Positions 48,240 through 62,134 of a DNA stretch of 64,000 nucleotides are shown piece after piece (position 1 is the first letter of the stretch; each line of letters starts with the position of its first letter). Under the pieces are notes generated by a model. The model did not search any database. It was not told where the DNA came from and saw only the letters and a program-made list of their open reading frames with translations. Source of the stretch: Pomacea canaliculata (taxonomy: Eukaryota; Mollusca; Gastropoda; Architaenioglossa; Ampullariidae); assembly GCF_003073045.1 (NCBI RefSeq), contig NC_037594.1, positions 29,004,737 through 29,068,736 of the forward strand, written 5' to 3'. The translations under genes and the position numbers were made by a program.

Positions 48240-48840
48240 TTGACCCAAGGGTGGTATTGAAGAGAAAAGTAAACCTGGAGCAGCTTCCAAATACAAATAA
48301 GCGAATTGTGCCATCTGAAAAGGGAATAAGACAGCCAGGGAGAACGGGACAGGGCCAATGCCGGACTTCAGAGAAGGGAATGGCATGGGGTGACAGCAAA
48401 AAAGCCCCCCAGCTACTAAAGACCCTTACTAAGGCAGGTCAACACAATACGGTAATTGAAGACAGAAAACACTGCTGTAATCAACCAATAGACTGACCTG
48501 TACAATTTCCAGCTGAAGAGGACGCGAACATCATTGAAAACAGACTAACCCCAGCGAAGCTGCACACCTAACAAACAGAGCAGTACGCAGTCTGAAGGGA
48601 GGAAAGCCACCTGGTGCCGACAGCATCACGGCTGAGCCACTCAGGCTGACACAAGACTGCTCTAAACCAAAAAGTCTGGAATGATAAGAATGGTAAAAGT
48701 TACTAGACATACCCCCGCCACCCCAGAAAAAAACGAAATCAACAAACAGTGTCGGAACTATAGAAAAAAACAGCCTTATCAGAAACTCAAACAAAATCCA
48801 GCTAAATGTGATACAGAGTCGCGTCAGCACCATTGCTGAG
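48240..48840 (+). mobile_element. LINE reverse-transcriptase relic (upstream RT block)
   Basis: SLKGGKPPGADSITAEPLRL at about 48589-48648 matches the 'L..GKAPG.D.I..E.L' motif at the start of non-LTR reverse transcriptases. The preceding 300 bp (48212-48496) is one open frame that could be the linker before the RT domain. Stops interrupt it. In an intact element this block precedes the one found at 46745-47000, so the two are separate or rearranged insertions. Confidence 0.6.
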
Positions 48841-48849
48841 AAACTGCCA

Positions 48850-50365
48850 CTAAACGTCCGTTTATTTGAATTTAACTAGGATTTAGCTGCTTTTTTCAAC
48901 TTCACAATGTTGCTAGAAGGATAGGAGCACGGAAACCTGGGTATAATGAAGACTACATGGCTATACTCTAGAAAGGAGCACTTGCGTAAACCGTACTTGA
49001 ACACCGACGAAAATAGAGGTTGCGTTCAGGGCGGCTCTGAAGTTCCTGTATGTTTGTATGCTACTGGTGAGAACAACTGGCCCACAAAGAGACACATTTT
49101 TTTTTTTTTTGCAAGACAGCCACGAGACCTATAGATCATTCTCAGCAGCCACTAGGAGCAAATTTTTATATCCATTTGTTGCTATTTTTGATGCCTAATT
49201 ATAGTCTCTTGTTTTGGAACGTCAGCTCAATATGACTTTTTCCTTGCTAGTGAGGGGAGTAGGTAATGTGGAGTAAATAATTATAGACATTAATTGTTAA
49301 GATGCTCACATTCTCCATCGGCTTCAGTGGCCGGCACTTACCGGTGAGAATAAGCCATTCCTCTTTAACATCATCTTCATACGTAGTCATCGTGGCATTT
49401 TTCTATCATATTTTCTGCATGTCCTAAGTTACACATGAAAATAGTTTGTTTTTTGTTTAAAAATAGAAAAATGCCGAACGTCATTGGTGGAATGGCAAAG
49501 AAACATGACTGGCATATATTTAAGACCTCTGATTACTCCTCGTCATCAATGAAGTTGCTGACCTTTTTTGAAATTCAGAATCTCTCATCTGATTACAGGA
49601 AAATTTCAGTTTTTTGAAGAATGTGACGAACTCTCTTCGCCTCCTTCTGTCATCACTTCCTCTTCCTACTGACCTTTTGCTGAGACATCGTCCTGTGATG
49701 CCAGCCCCCTACTCCCACCTCTATGTATGTGTAGCTGGGAAGGCAATAGGGGGGGGGGGTCGATCCATGCTGTTTCACCCGTGAAATCAGTTGTTTAAAG
49801 TCTTGAGACACAACGTAGGCGAATAATTTCCTTCACTCTGTTTCTTTTTACTTGAATAACTATTTTGTCTTAGCAAGTAGTTGTTCGGTAATAAGGGAAA
49901 ATAAGTTCAGTTTTCTAAGTAACCTGGGAAAAAAATAAAGAAATCTGAGCATAAAATACACGAAATTGTTTCGTTACACCAAAAAAATCAAAACAAAACA
50001 AAAATCCAATAATCTGCTGACGGTTATAAATTTTAGTGGAAAATAATGTGGCGTTTATTATTTTTGTAACCACTCACATCAAAGAAGATTCCCCCCTATG
50101 CAGAATGTGTTGCAGGAAGCCAGGGCAGAAATTGCTGCGGTAAACGCCATGCCAACTTTTTAAGCGAGTGAAAAATTGTTCCGGCATGCTAGGCCAACCA
50201 CAGCAAGTCTGACATCACAACCTGAGGGTAGAGGTGGTGGGTGGTGTAGTTGTTTACTGCTTGTGGACCTCAACACTGAAGTTGTTGACTGTTCATTACT
50301 TTGAGCAGTAGAAGCTAAAAAAAGAATCGTCGTATGTTTGATGTCTTTTATATGTATCTAACCTT
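48850..50365. other. intergenic, no gene seen
   Basis: AT-rich; a poly-G run at 49750-49759. No supported coding sequence. Confidence 0.5.
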
Positions 50366-50368
50366 ATT

Positions 50369-50697
50369 GTGATGTCAGAGTCTTCTTATGACGTCAGTCT
50401 CCTTATGTCGTCACAAGCACAGGAAGTGTCTGAGGTCATTGCGAAGATTTGACGTCATTTTATCGTATGACGCACTCTGTGTGTCAGGCTTGTAAGGCTC
50501 TGTCTGTCGGAAACTGATGAAAAGACAATTTTGAATCTTTTCCATCTTTTCGTGGCAATCGGGTGCAGCACATTCTCGAGGCATGGTTGTCACTATGGAA
50601 ACCACACGTCATAGGGTCACGTGACGGAGAACGAGACTTCGTGGAAGCAAAGAAAGAGTCCAGTGTATTTTCTCTTATTAAACACAACATTCTACAC
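50369..50697 (-). repeat. THAP-relic/CRE dispersed repeat, copy 2 (truncated)
   Basis: Inverse orientation to copy 1. The THAP-like start ATG is at 50584 (MPRECAAPDCHEK) with the same frame break before KLSFHQFPTD. Lacks the distal part that ends in TTAAAGGGAT in the other copies; similarity stops near 50697. Confidence 0.8.
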
Positions 50698-50699
50698 AT

Positions 50700-53230
50700 T
50701 CTACGGGGTACACAAGAGTGTTGTGGCCTCGACATTCATAACTCGTGGGTAAATGACCTGCAATCGATGACTATTATCGTCAGGGGCGGTTCAACCGTTT
50801 GTGGTGATGATGCAGCTCAGAAAAAAATTTCACCCCCTTGGTACTTGGACTTTATTTAGGTTTCGAATGAAACATGATTTTGATGGAAGGTGCCGCGGGT
50901 AGGTCGATCCGAGCGAGAATGTTTTGACGGATCTTTCGAGGGTTTTCATAATGACTTGTGGTGTCCCGGCTAGGTCGATATGTCGACCTGGTTTTCCCGA
51001 GGTGTTTTTTTTTTTTTAAATAACAAACGAGTGTCAGTCGTTACGGGTGCACAAAGGTGTGTGAGACATTAGTCCGCACTCACCTGTCAGCGTTAGGCTT
51101 TGATTATCGGCTATGTTCGGAAGTTTCTCCTCAGGTATAGTTAACAAGAAAAAGTCGTGTTGCACGTTTAGTGAATGTTAGCTCTCTCCTGAAACAGTCT
51201 GGCAACTTGCACTCCACGAACTCCACTCCACTACAGCGCAACACTTTTTGTCTTACTGACCCGGCAGAACTCAGAACAAGATATTTTCCAAAGCTAGGTG
51301 AATGTCCCTCTTCTGTACTTAAAATTTCAGGCTTACAAACATCAGCGTGCACAGAGGTTAGCAATACATGAATCAGGAATGTACACGAAAACGTTTACTC
51401 TGTCAAAGTTTCAGCCAATGGGAGAGCTAGACATATATTAAGTAGGCGCACTTGTGTACAATTGTGACGTCACAGTATTTTCTTCTTTTGAGGCGTAATT
51501 ATATTTTTATGCCGGTGTCTCGGGAAAGGAGTGGAGTTACTCATCTATTTTTTTGGAAAAAAATACCTTGAACTGAGCTCAATCGAATGCTTTGAAAACA
51601 AAGCTTCAGACCTTTAACATATTATACTTTTAATTTTCACTCATTTACCATTTCTTGACACATTCTTTTCCTTGTCATTGAGCATGTCTATTGCTAATGA
51701 GCCGAAAAACATTCTAAAAAAAAATAATAAAAGCCTTTGTTGATATACACTGTACGGACCGAGGCGTCAGAACACATTACGAGAGGAGGTGTGCATTGAT
51801 AAATGTACAATTTATGACAAGACCACCGAACCTTCCTGATTTCTTGAAGCAGGTTTAAGACAGCAGGTCAAGTAAGATGAATGACAAAGCTAAGACGGGA
51901 AACATCAAGATGCAGTTGATCAGCATGGAAAAAAAACCAGCTTCCTGGATGACGATGACTTGTGTGCATGATAGAAGGTTAAAGAAATAAAGATCCTACA
52001 ACATCGTGGGGTACAGCGTATGTGGTTAACTATTAGGCCAAAACACAAGGAACTATGGAACCTAGACATGAAAGTGAAGGGAAAACACTCAAAAAAATAG
52101 GCTTGAAATGCCACATTTGTCTTCACAATGATAGTTTCAGTGCGTTTCATAGCATTCAGTAAAGTACGACAGAGACAAACCAAATTCTGGAAATCGATTA
52201 AAATAATTTAGTAAACTATATTCTGTTTATTATAATTCAATAAGAAACAGACCTTGTGAATGTCAATATTGTGAAATGAATAGCCTTTGATATTTTTGGA
52301 CTAGGAGATGGTTAGGAAAGCGTTTTTGATGCCACTTCCGATTGTCCCTCCAGCAAAAATGTTGATCGACTTCTAGGATACAGCAAGACAGAGATCGATC
52401 TAGCACTTCACAAGAAAGACCCGAGACTTGGGTTCATATTCTTTTGTAGTCTCGCCTCGGGGTGTCTCTTGCAATTTAAGGACAGAACCTACTTCTTCAA
52501 AGAAGAAAAAAGACCTTCTTGCGTTTTAAACTGGAAGACGATATAACTGCGTGATGGCGCGCGAGTGAGTGGGCGAACATTCTCTCTCTCCCCCGACCAT
52601 CCCCTGCGTGGTTCAGAGATGTGAAGCTTGTGTCTTTAGAAAGATAAAACAATTTACTGGTTGTCGTTTAAGTTTCACTAGTATCACCTTACTTGCTGGC
52701 ACGGCCTAAAACATACAATGTCGTACTAGTTTAACATTTTTTATACCTGACAATTACCTGTCGTCGTGATCTTTACCTTCTAAGGTAATAATTTTGTATT
52801 GACGTCTGTATTCGGATTTAGCAAAAATGTAAGGTAACTAAGTAATTTCAGATCACCTGCCTGTACCAGTTTCCTTTTCTGATTTAAAAAAAGAAGCACA
52901 CATCCTGCTTCCTGGTCAATGCAGGGGGCACTTGGTTCCTTGCTAATCTAGACCTGCTGCTTGCATATCCCTGCATCCAGAATGTCTCTTTTCTGATTTA
53001 CGTTATCGACTGCATCGCCAAGAAGAAACCTTGTTTTATTTTTAAATTGGTTTGTGGCAGAACTGGAATCTCTGCAGCCTCGCAAATAAAAACCTGACTA
53101 TCCCGTCAATTTTCAAAGCGCGTGAAGCTCCAAAAATACTCGTGTTTACATAATTAAACTGACTTATTGTGTCCATATTTTTTGTTTCGCCTGCTTGTAA
53201 TGAATTTCAACAAAAAGCTCTTTCTGAATG
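50700..53230. other. intergenic, no gene seen
   Basis: No recognisable coding sequence. Reciprocal open frames at 51131-51371 overlap on opposite strands and look like chance. Confidence 0.45.
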
Positions 53231-54576
53231 TCTTTTAGGTGACATGCCATCTTTGTCTAATGGAGCTGGTGACATCCCTCAAACGTAGGAGCTTATCGTG
53301 CAGGAGTAATGAATTTTCCAAATTAAAAACCACGCAAATTAATTCACATTCTGTCTTGAGTGTTCTTTTATTCTTCACTAAAAATTGTAGAGCAAATTGG
53401 TCATTCTGGATGTCGGAAAATCAGAAACGTTTAGCAATATTTTGTAATGCTCTTAGAGTAGATTTTATGAACTTTAAGCAAGCGTGTTCAAAGGTGTGTT
53501 TTTTAAAACAGAAAATCTTGACTGGTGTAGTTTGCTTGAAGGACGAAGGACACCTGCATGGTCCATAGTATCTGCTTTGGTGCTCAAGCTGGTCCATGTT
53601 CCATAGTTTGTAAACGGGAACTCACATCGTGCATTGGTTTTTATACAGAACAGCTGGCATCCATAGTCAGAGACTCTCTCATATCAGTTCTTCTTGGTCT
53701 TTGAAAAATTCTGATTCACATCTTCGTTATTTTCTAGACTGCGATCCGTGTTCTTCTGAAAGTGATTCCTCGATGTCAAGGTTTCCTTTTTCAGGAACGC
53801 GTGGTTCTCAACCCTGACTATTGGCTTTGATTAGTCTTGTCTACTAAATCGACGCATCGACCATTTCTTGCCTTTTTTTCTTTTCTGTCTTTTTTCTTTT
53901 CAGTCCAGTAGCTACATTACCTATCGTCTAACACGCAAGCCCAACATAAACCTCTGTTTTCTTTGCTAATCTTACAGTCGGAAGGTTTGCAGTTGACAGT
54001 TGATGTCTTGCAAATACGGATTAAGTTTTTTTGTGTGTTCTAAGGTCAGTGATGTTGTTATTGATGTTGGTGGTATTAATGTGGATGAGACAGGCTACTG
54101 AGTAGAACAGGACTACGATGGTGTCGGCAGCGATGTCAGCGACAAAATAAATAAATAAAAAAAATACAATGATAGATCTTTGCTATCAAACAGTTTATCA
54201 TGATATGGTCACCAGATTTTCGTCATTGTGCTGTAAAACATTGGAATTGTCTTTCCTTCCACATCCGCCACCTGACCATCGTTGAATCCTTGAAACGTTC
54301 AATGAAGCACATCTGCTCCATTAGCATTACTCCTTAGACCAATCAACATAGTTGTCAATAGTTGTGGCTATAATCTGTTAGCTAGTCCGCCTCTGCAAAT
54401 CTGTGTCACTCTCCATCCTTGCTGTTTGTTTCCCGATCCCTCTTTTAGTTCTCTATGTTTGTCTTTTATTACTTGTCTGCACGGTTGTTTCTCCTTCCGT
54501 CTTTCTGTATGTTACCTATGTCTCTAACTGGTCTCAAGCGCTGAGAAAATTCTGCTTCGTGAGCTTGACTATTTGC

Positions 54577-54638
54577 CATCATCATCGTCGTCGTCGTCGT
54601 TGTCGTCGTCGTACAGCAGCAGCAGCAGCAGCATCAAC
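54577..54638 (+). repeat. (ATC)n/(GTC)n/(AGC)n compound microsatellite
   Basis: Trinucleotide runs change phase and composition; they generate poly-Arg and poly-Ala in overlapping frames that should not be read as protein. Confidence 0.92.
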
Positions 54639-54639
54639 A

Positions 54640-57600
54640 ACAAACAAAAAATAAGAGAACAGTGAGGAATTAAATAAGTAAGAGCTAAGCTCAGTTTTAT
54701 CTGTCAGACAGTTCATCAGGGGGAACATCCGGGTCATACAGAGTATGGTTGGACTGCATGAACCGTCTGGCAGCCTGGACGAGAAGACCTCCTGATGAGC
54801 AAAGAGATCGCAGAGTGCGAGAACCTCAAGAACAGTCTGTAAGAAATCATAAAAAAATTGTGAAAATTGAGATGTACGATATAAGCAGATTGATGTCATC
54901 ACAATGATACTTGAAATGTAAAAACACAGTTTCTTGTCTTTGTAACAGATACTTAAGATGACATTAGTCCTTCTGCAGAAAAGTTTTTAAAAAGTTTCTA
55001 GCGAGGCACACAAATTGCCGAGATACTCAGAAGATTATGGAGGACTTTTCCGTGTCATATAACACAGACGGGAAAATATTTTTGTAAGCTGAAGATAATC
55101 CCGAAAAAAGCTCTAAATGGTTTTTTTATGACCCTTGAAAAAACAACGATGAACTTCTATGTTGATTATAACAATGACCATTAAAAAAATTTCTGATTTT
55201 CAACCAGAGAAATTCTCAGGAATTTATGATTCTCGTCACTTAACATACAAGATAAATCTTTTTTTTTTTTGAGGAAAAAAGACCTTTTTTAACTCTGAAA
55301 TTTTACTGAATTCTACAAAAACAAGGAAGTTAATGCAGAAGGTCTTAGTGTATACATCATTGTTGAACCTGAAGCTCACCTGTGAACTTTCACATTCTCT
55401 ATATTTTGGTGTTGTGATAGAAGTACTGGTATAATTGGTTCCTGTGTTTATCCAGTAGAGAACTTGACTTCATGTGGAAGTCTTTATTCCTTTATTATAA
55501 CAGCTTGTGTGACTTGTCTGCCAATCCGTCTCTTGCCATATAATGTACGTATGCATGTGTAGTGCGTTTGTGAGTACGTGTGTAGGTGTGAGTGTGTGAG
55601 AAGCAGGTACCATAAGGAAATGTGAAAAACATATTTATCTAAATTCTGAATAACAAACTAAAAAAAAAAAAAAAAAAAGATCCGAACCTTTCATTGATTT
55701 TCGTGTACATCTTGTTGTTGTTTGTACAGTCTCTGTGTCTACGGAGAGAGAGCTCTCACATCGGTGACCTCCAGCCTAGAAGAAAACACTGTATTTGCTG
55801 CGCTCAGGTCTCCTTGGAAACAGAGGAATGCAGACAAAATGAAAAGGGAAACATGGAACTTTCCCAAAAAATAAGACGAGAAAAACATGAGCGAAGGAGC
55901 GAGAGAAAAAGAATTGATAGAACCAATCGATTCTTTGTCTGGGCTGAAAATAAGGCAAACTTCGCACTTAGTCCCTGGTCCTGTCATTTGCGATGATAGT
56001 TTTGATAAAACTCACGCGGAGTCAACTGCATTTGCCACTTTGCACCAACCTTCTCAGCGTTTAATGGTTTCTAGTATTTTTACCCCGCTGATTGGCAGGA
56101 GGTTGTTTCCACACGGCCATTTTGCTGTTAACAGCGGCCAAAGTGGAAGGCGGGGGCGCTAACTCTGTGTTTCCAAGCTTAAGAGAAACAACTTCCAGCA
56201 TGATTTTTTTCTGAAACCATCAGAAAAAAACATTATTAGTTTTTACGAGAAAGTCTGAAAATAAAGGTGGAATAAATTGCAAGTGCGTTTCATGGTTTTG
56301 ATGGGTAATTATTGCATTATTTCACAAAAAGTCATCGTTTGAGGTCCATCTCTTCAAGCTAGTGGTTCTGAGGACGGCTGCTTCGGAAACAAAAACTTTC
56401 TTTACTCTGTCTGTGTCTGCTTGTGTGTCTGTCTGTGTGTCCATCCGTCCGTCCGTCCGTCTCTCTGTCTGCCTGTCTCTGTCTGTCTGTTAGAAAATCA
56501 TAAAGTCAAGGAAATCACGAAACTGGACTAATCTTTAAAGCTCAGTTTTATCCTCAGCCAGAGGGGTTACTTAAAAAAATAAAATTGTACCCAGAGCGAA
56601 AAGCCCGAAAGAATTCGAAGACTGCTTTTATCCTGCTATCTTGTCACACACTGGTCAAGCCATTTCTTGTGGTTCCTTTTTTGGCATTGGAAATCTCTTC
56701 TAGCACAAAGATATAATTTTCTTGTCCCAGGACTGTTGTAATGTGTCCCCATGCTTCAGATAAAAAAGATTCTTAGTTTTATTGCACTTTTAGGAAACGT
56801 GTTTGAAAATCTGCAAGATTGGTGCGAACACGAGTGACCTCAAGCCAACATTTATCAAACGGAATTAAGGCTGTAAACAGATACAAATATTACCGCGAGA
56901 GTAAACGTCAGATTTTCTGTAGATGGTTGCTAAAAATATTTTTACTTTATGAACATGATAATTTTATTATTTCTATAGGAAAATGTGCATTCATATTTCT
57001 GAGAGAGTGGTTTGGAGAAGAGATCAAAGAGATGTTGTGGCTACACTTAAAAGCTATTTCGCTTGATGTAGTCTTTGATATTTTCCATAAAGTTAAGCCG
57101 TTGAGCACATCAACTTCAGATGGACACCATTGACTGCGTATGTCAAGCACAGGAATTGATAATATTTTATTTCTACAACTGAAAAATGTTTTAGAGCATT
57201 TGCTTACTTTTCGTCTTGTATGACCAATGGCTTTATTCAACGCTCAGCTTCCCGTCATAACAAGTCTTCATAAGTTGTCGTAAATAAAATATCTAAACGA
57301 CCAGACACGAGATAAAACTTAACGAAAAACATTATATTTGTTTCGTTTACTCCTTTCGTTTCTTAAAAGAATGTGATCACACCTTTCGAACATTCAATTA
57401 AAAGTTCTAGTCAGTGAAAATTGCTTTTGTTATTTTCCAATCGCATTTAATTGATATCATTGTTGACTCTTGCACGTCGAGTAACCTACTAAGTCGCACT
57501 GTGGGAAGCGAGCCGTAAATGTTAAGCCGAGTGCTTAGCGAAAATCGCTGAAAATAGAGAATAAAGTATAAACGAAAACATTCCGGTGACATTTTATGAC

Positions 57601-57870
57601 AATGAGGCACGAGAAATATTGTTTTCTCTGTTAATCACACTTGTGTGTGTCAAGAAACCAGGAATAGACGAAAGGACGGTATATCTAAAAATAGCGTTGG
57701 TTTAAATATTGGTTTACGTCTTCATTAGAATCTTGAGCCAGCTCATAATGTTTGCTCGAAGCTGTATGGCTGAACTTCTAAAAAAGCCATATCATCTTTT
57801 GAGATGTTTGCATTAAAAGAACTTTAGTGAGGTTTCTGACTCGACTGTCGCATCATCGCTGAGCTCAGCC
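54640..57870. other. intergenic, no gene seen
   Basis: Contains poly-A (55660-55678) and a (GTCC/GTCT)n stretch at 56420-56490. Open frames up to about 104 codons (56819-57133) show no recognisable domain. Confidence 0.45.
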
Positions 57871-57881
57871 ACACTCGTTGC

Positions 57882-58029
57882 TATAAATACCGCAGTCTGT
57901 AACAGCTCTCCTGTCCTAGAGAGTAGTTTTCTCTGTCTCGAGCACCAGATGAGAATGCCGATGCTTATATCTTGCGATATAAGCCTTATTATGTGCTTGT
58001 ATTTGGGGAATTATTGTCTTTGAAATAAA
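57882..58029 (+). other. compact TATA / 24-codon ORF / hairpin / AATAAA unit
   Basis: TATAAATA at 57882-57889, ATG at 57949 and TGA at 58021-58023 (24 codons), AATAAA at 58024-58029. Inside the ORF is a perfect hairpin, GCTTATATC (57963-57971) and GATATAAGC (57976-57984) with a TTGC loop. Could be a micro-gene, a non-coding RNA unit or the core of a solo LTR; none is proven. Confidence 0.35.
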
Positions 58030-58106
58030 CTAAGCCGGATCATTGAGAAAAAATGTTGCACTCGTGTTGACCTTTAATGCTGCACTGTGTATGGCAGGCA
58101 TGGAAG

Positions 58107-58533
58107 TCTTCTTGTGATGTCATTCTCTTTGTGACGTCAGTCTCTGACAGGAAGTGTCTGAGGTCATTGCGAAGATTTGACGTCATTTTATTCTATGACG
58201 CACTCTGTGTGTAAGGCTTGTAAGGCTCTGTCTGTCGGAAACTGATGAAAAGACAATTTTGAATCTTTTCCATCTTTTCGTGGCAATCGGGTGCAGCACA
58301 TTCTCGAGGCATGGTTGTCACTATGGAACCACACGTCATAGGGTCACGTGACGGAGAACGAGACTTCGTGGAAGCAAAAAAGAGTCCCGTGTATTTCTCT
58401 TATTAAACACAACATTCTACTAAAAACCTTCACCGTTTTCCACATGAACACACATATAAATAGACGAGATTCAAATTATCCTACTCTTTACGCCATTCTA
58501 AGCAGTTTTATTTTGCCTTTACAATCCCTTTAA
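58107..58533 (-). repeat. THAP-relic/CRE dispersed repeat, copy 3
   Basis: Full-length like copy 1, inverted. THAP-like start ATG at 58312, the same frame break, TGACGTCA sites, and the end TTAAAGGGATTGTAAAGG on the minus strand at 58533. Small indels relative to copy 1 lie outside the THAP-like segment. Confidence 0.82.
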
Positions 58534-58539
58534 GAAAGT

Positions 58540-61500
58540 GTTTTGAGTAATGATCGGAAAGGGTACTGGACAAGGAGTTCAACTTAAAACTTTCTACCTG
58601 CAGGAAGCCATTCCGAGGCAGCAGCAACGACACATTTAGGGCCTCTTCAATGAAAGCATAAGAAGTACTACAACCAAAATTTTAAAAAGGAGAATTATCT
58701 TTAAGAAACGAAATATTCATGACAATATTATTTATATAGTTTATATTGAAGGTAGAGGTGCTTGAAGATAAATCTGTCTCAGTATCATAACAAAAACCTA
58801 AAAAGCCAAATAAAATAAAAATAAAGAAGAAAACAATAAAAGAATTTTATAGACTGCGCTGTTCTCTAAATGTCTAGTGAGATGCTTAGTGGACGAAAAG
58901 CTAAATTTAGAAATACATCAAAAGAACCGCTTTGGTCATAATTATAATAGCGCGTGCCGAAATGTCGAAATCTTTTATTTGGTCACAAGCTCGAGAAGAT
59001 GGAATGAGTCGCTTTATGCATAACAGTCTTGATGGCACCACAAGATTATTTCCTTGATGAATAGCTTTTCCGTCTCGTCTACTCGAGTTTAGAAGCTCGG
59101 CCTTCCGGAAGTTGCCCGATGGTGGACACATAAAGTGGAGGTGGAGAACTCGTGACGTCAGGTGACCTGCGGACCGCGAGACCACCGGCTGTGCGCGTCT
59201 GGAGTGCGCATGACACTAAAAGACTTCCAGAGACGGACAGGGCACCGGATTCTTACAATAAAAATTAGTGACGTGTGCAAAAGGGCAGCCTGCTTGGCTG
59301 TTAAGCCAGTGGCGCGTGCAAAAACCGTGTAATATTTTCTTTTTCAGGATGCGATGCTTTCCGCTGCTCAATTAATGCAATGGCTGTGACTTCAGACACA
59401 TTTACGATGTCGCTAAGTGGCCTGGCAAGAAAATTCCGAACGCTAATGTCAAAGGTCATTAAAAGTCGTGTAACAGCCCTGTCTCGTGTTAGTTGTTAGC
59501 AGTGATTGGTCTAACCACGGTATCAATATATTTGTGTTTTGAAGAACACCTGCATTTCAAAAAAGGATGTTAAATATTTTTCCAAACAGAGTTTGGAGTG
59601 AATCAAGGCAGAATCAGTGGTGGTCTACAGAAAAGAAAACTGAAAAAGACGAACACGAGATAAGCAGTGATGTTTGAAGTGTATAGTAATCTAATCTCAC
59701 CTTGGCAGGTAATGCACAGAAAACTGTGACCATCAACGGTAATTAAAAGTAAGTGGATTACAAGTAAAAGTGGATACTTGAAGAGATACGTATGCAGAAG
59801 GGAGAAAACAAAAATACCTAGAACCTAATGTTGTTTGTCAAACGACACAAGGACGGAAAAAAATATCGTGGTTCAATCTTGTAATCTTAGAAGGGAGAGC
59901 AAAACAACAAAAATGTTTTAGCACACAGGCAAGACATCGCACATAAATAAATAATATTCCTCTCGTTCGCCATTTGAAATTCTTTTACTGTGTTTCGCTG
60001 GCAGCAAATGACTGAGCTCAAGGTGCCTGGCCTTAATTCATAACATCGAAGTGCAAACATTATTGAAAGGCCTTAGCAAGAGCAGAAGATCAATGGAACG
60101 AAACACTTTGCTAGAGACCATTAGAGAGTGAGGAAGAAACCGTTCAAATAAGAAAAAAAGAGCTAAAGCACTGGACGAGTTCGAAATTCGGGGACAGCCT
60201 CTGTGGTTTGAAAATTTTTTTTTTTCTTCACGATCCTCCTTTCAATAATGTATTTACCCATGTTATGATTCTCGCAGAACATGCATTAAGGAATGACACC
60301 ACACTAACACAATAACCAACTTTTGGTCTTGCATCCTTCACATAAGCCAAGCCCTCTCCAAGAGATAAAGATGTCCACAAAGGTCAGGGTTAGGTTTAGG
60401 GAGGAGTTTGGATGCTGGTAAAGTGTTCATTGCCCTTAAAAGTTTCGCTCTTCATCACAGCTTTAAAGGACTGGCAATCATAACAGTAAAAATAATGTAT
60501 ATTGAAACAAGGGGACTCAACTCAGCGCCCCAGCTGAAGGGGCCTCAGTCGAAATAATAAACGGGAGGCAATATCAAGCTTCATCGCCGACACGACTATC
60601 ATCTTTCCTGTCTAGCCAATCCGCTGCCGATAAGCCAGTCCAGAGATCTTCTCGACACACGGACGCGAGATGCTGGCGCCTGGAGACCCCTAGCGGCTCT
60701 CCGAGGACCGACGTCCACGTCACAACTTATTGTGTACAAATGGCTCGACTTCCGGTCTCGGCGTCAGAAGTTCTTGAGTCCAAAAGGCTCGTTGGTGTTA
60801 ACTGATTGGAGCACTACCGTCTTTTGTCAGGAGGTTCTTCATCTGTCTGTATTCTTTGTCATGATGCATGCGGCACATTGACTTCTGGCTCTCTGGGACT
60901 CGACAGTCAACAAAATGCCGGCACGTGGGTCGAATGAAATAACCCATGGATGCCTCGTGTGTCTAACGGAAGTATCCATAAACTTGTGCCTGCATTACCA
61001 AATGTCTTGTGTACCACTCTGCAAGTCCATCCATATCCGCCATAAAAGTTTTCACGGTCTTTCTCTCTCGTCGTCTTCGTATGTCTCGATCTTCATGTAA
61101 AGCTTGAAGCAGGATACGAAAATGAAAATTCAGACTGTGCATGGACCTAATTATGAATAAATCAGGAGAACTTCATGACACAGCATAATGATGGCTGAAC
61201 AACAGGAGCTCTATTAGAACCATCGCAAATAATTATGAATCGCTTAAACTTGCTTTCCAGAAAATGTTTGCAAAGATATTAAGAAAATGTCCTCGTTAGA
61301 CAAGAAAAGGGCAATCCTCCTCCCTACTGTGCTTATGATACTCAATTCACTTATGTTTTCTAGAAAACTTAGTATTTAGCTGTTTATCAAAAGTCAGCTG
61401 CCAGTACACGATTCAAAGACAAAACTACACTCTGTAAATTTATTTCCATACTGACATACTAAATGATCATGCATTGCCTATTGATGCGAAGAAAGATTAG

Positions 61501-61980
61501 CCGCTAGAAAGTGTTCGCATGAAGGTAATGACAAACTCGAATCCAATGGGCAGGGACGCGTGAGAAATGCTTGTCCATCTCTGAAGATCGAAGGAGGTGT
61601 AATAAGCCAACGATTTTTTTTTTCTCCTGCTCGATGAGAGAATGGTGCCCAGGATAACCCCAGGCAGAGCCACCCTCTCCACGGGTAGCCGCCATATCAA
61701 ACCCCACACATGGCTAACGACTGCTTGCTACGGATGGAGAGTCAGCAAGGGATAATTATTACATTTCCGGTTCACCTTCTGTCCAGGTCAGGCTAGCAGA
61801 TGCCCAGGACATTCTCTTCCTGTGACTCTTGAAGACTTCAAGATCGAACTAAAGCAAAGGACTTGTTCTTTATTTTCAGTTTTGGCCGCAGGTACCATTT
61901 TCTGTTTTCTGAATGTATCGCGCACAGTTGATGAAATACTTGCAACATCATTAACATAAATCTTTAGTCTTTAATCTTTA
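58540..61980. other. intergenic, no gene seen
   Basis: Two somewhat GC- and CpG-richer patches (about 59080-59250 and 60590-60740) stand out, which could mark an unannotated promoter, but no adjoining coding exon was recognised. Confidence 0.45.
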
Positions 61981-62035
61981 ATCTGATAACACACATATAT
62001 ATATACATACACACTGTCAATATATCTCTATCTGG

Positions 62036-62036
<1 letters not shown>

Positions 62037-62130
<94 letters not shown>
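62037..62130 (+). repeat. (GAT)n microsatellite
   Basis: About 31 uninterrupted GAT/ATG units; gives poly-Ser on the minus strand. Confidence 0.97.
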
Positions 62131-62133
<3 letters not shown>

Positions 62134-62134
62134 A

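Noticed and set aside
53239..53568. 109-codon open frame on the plus strand
   Set aside because: No recognisable domain, and the composition resembles chance translation of AT-rich DNA.
56819..57133. 104-codon open frame overlapping a 97-codon frame on the other strand
   Set aside because: Mutually overlapping frames with no domain or splice context; insufficient support for a gene.
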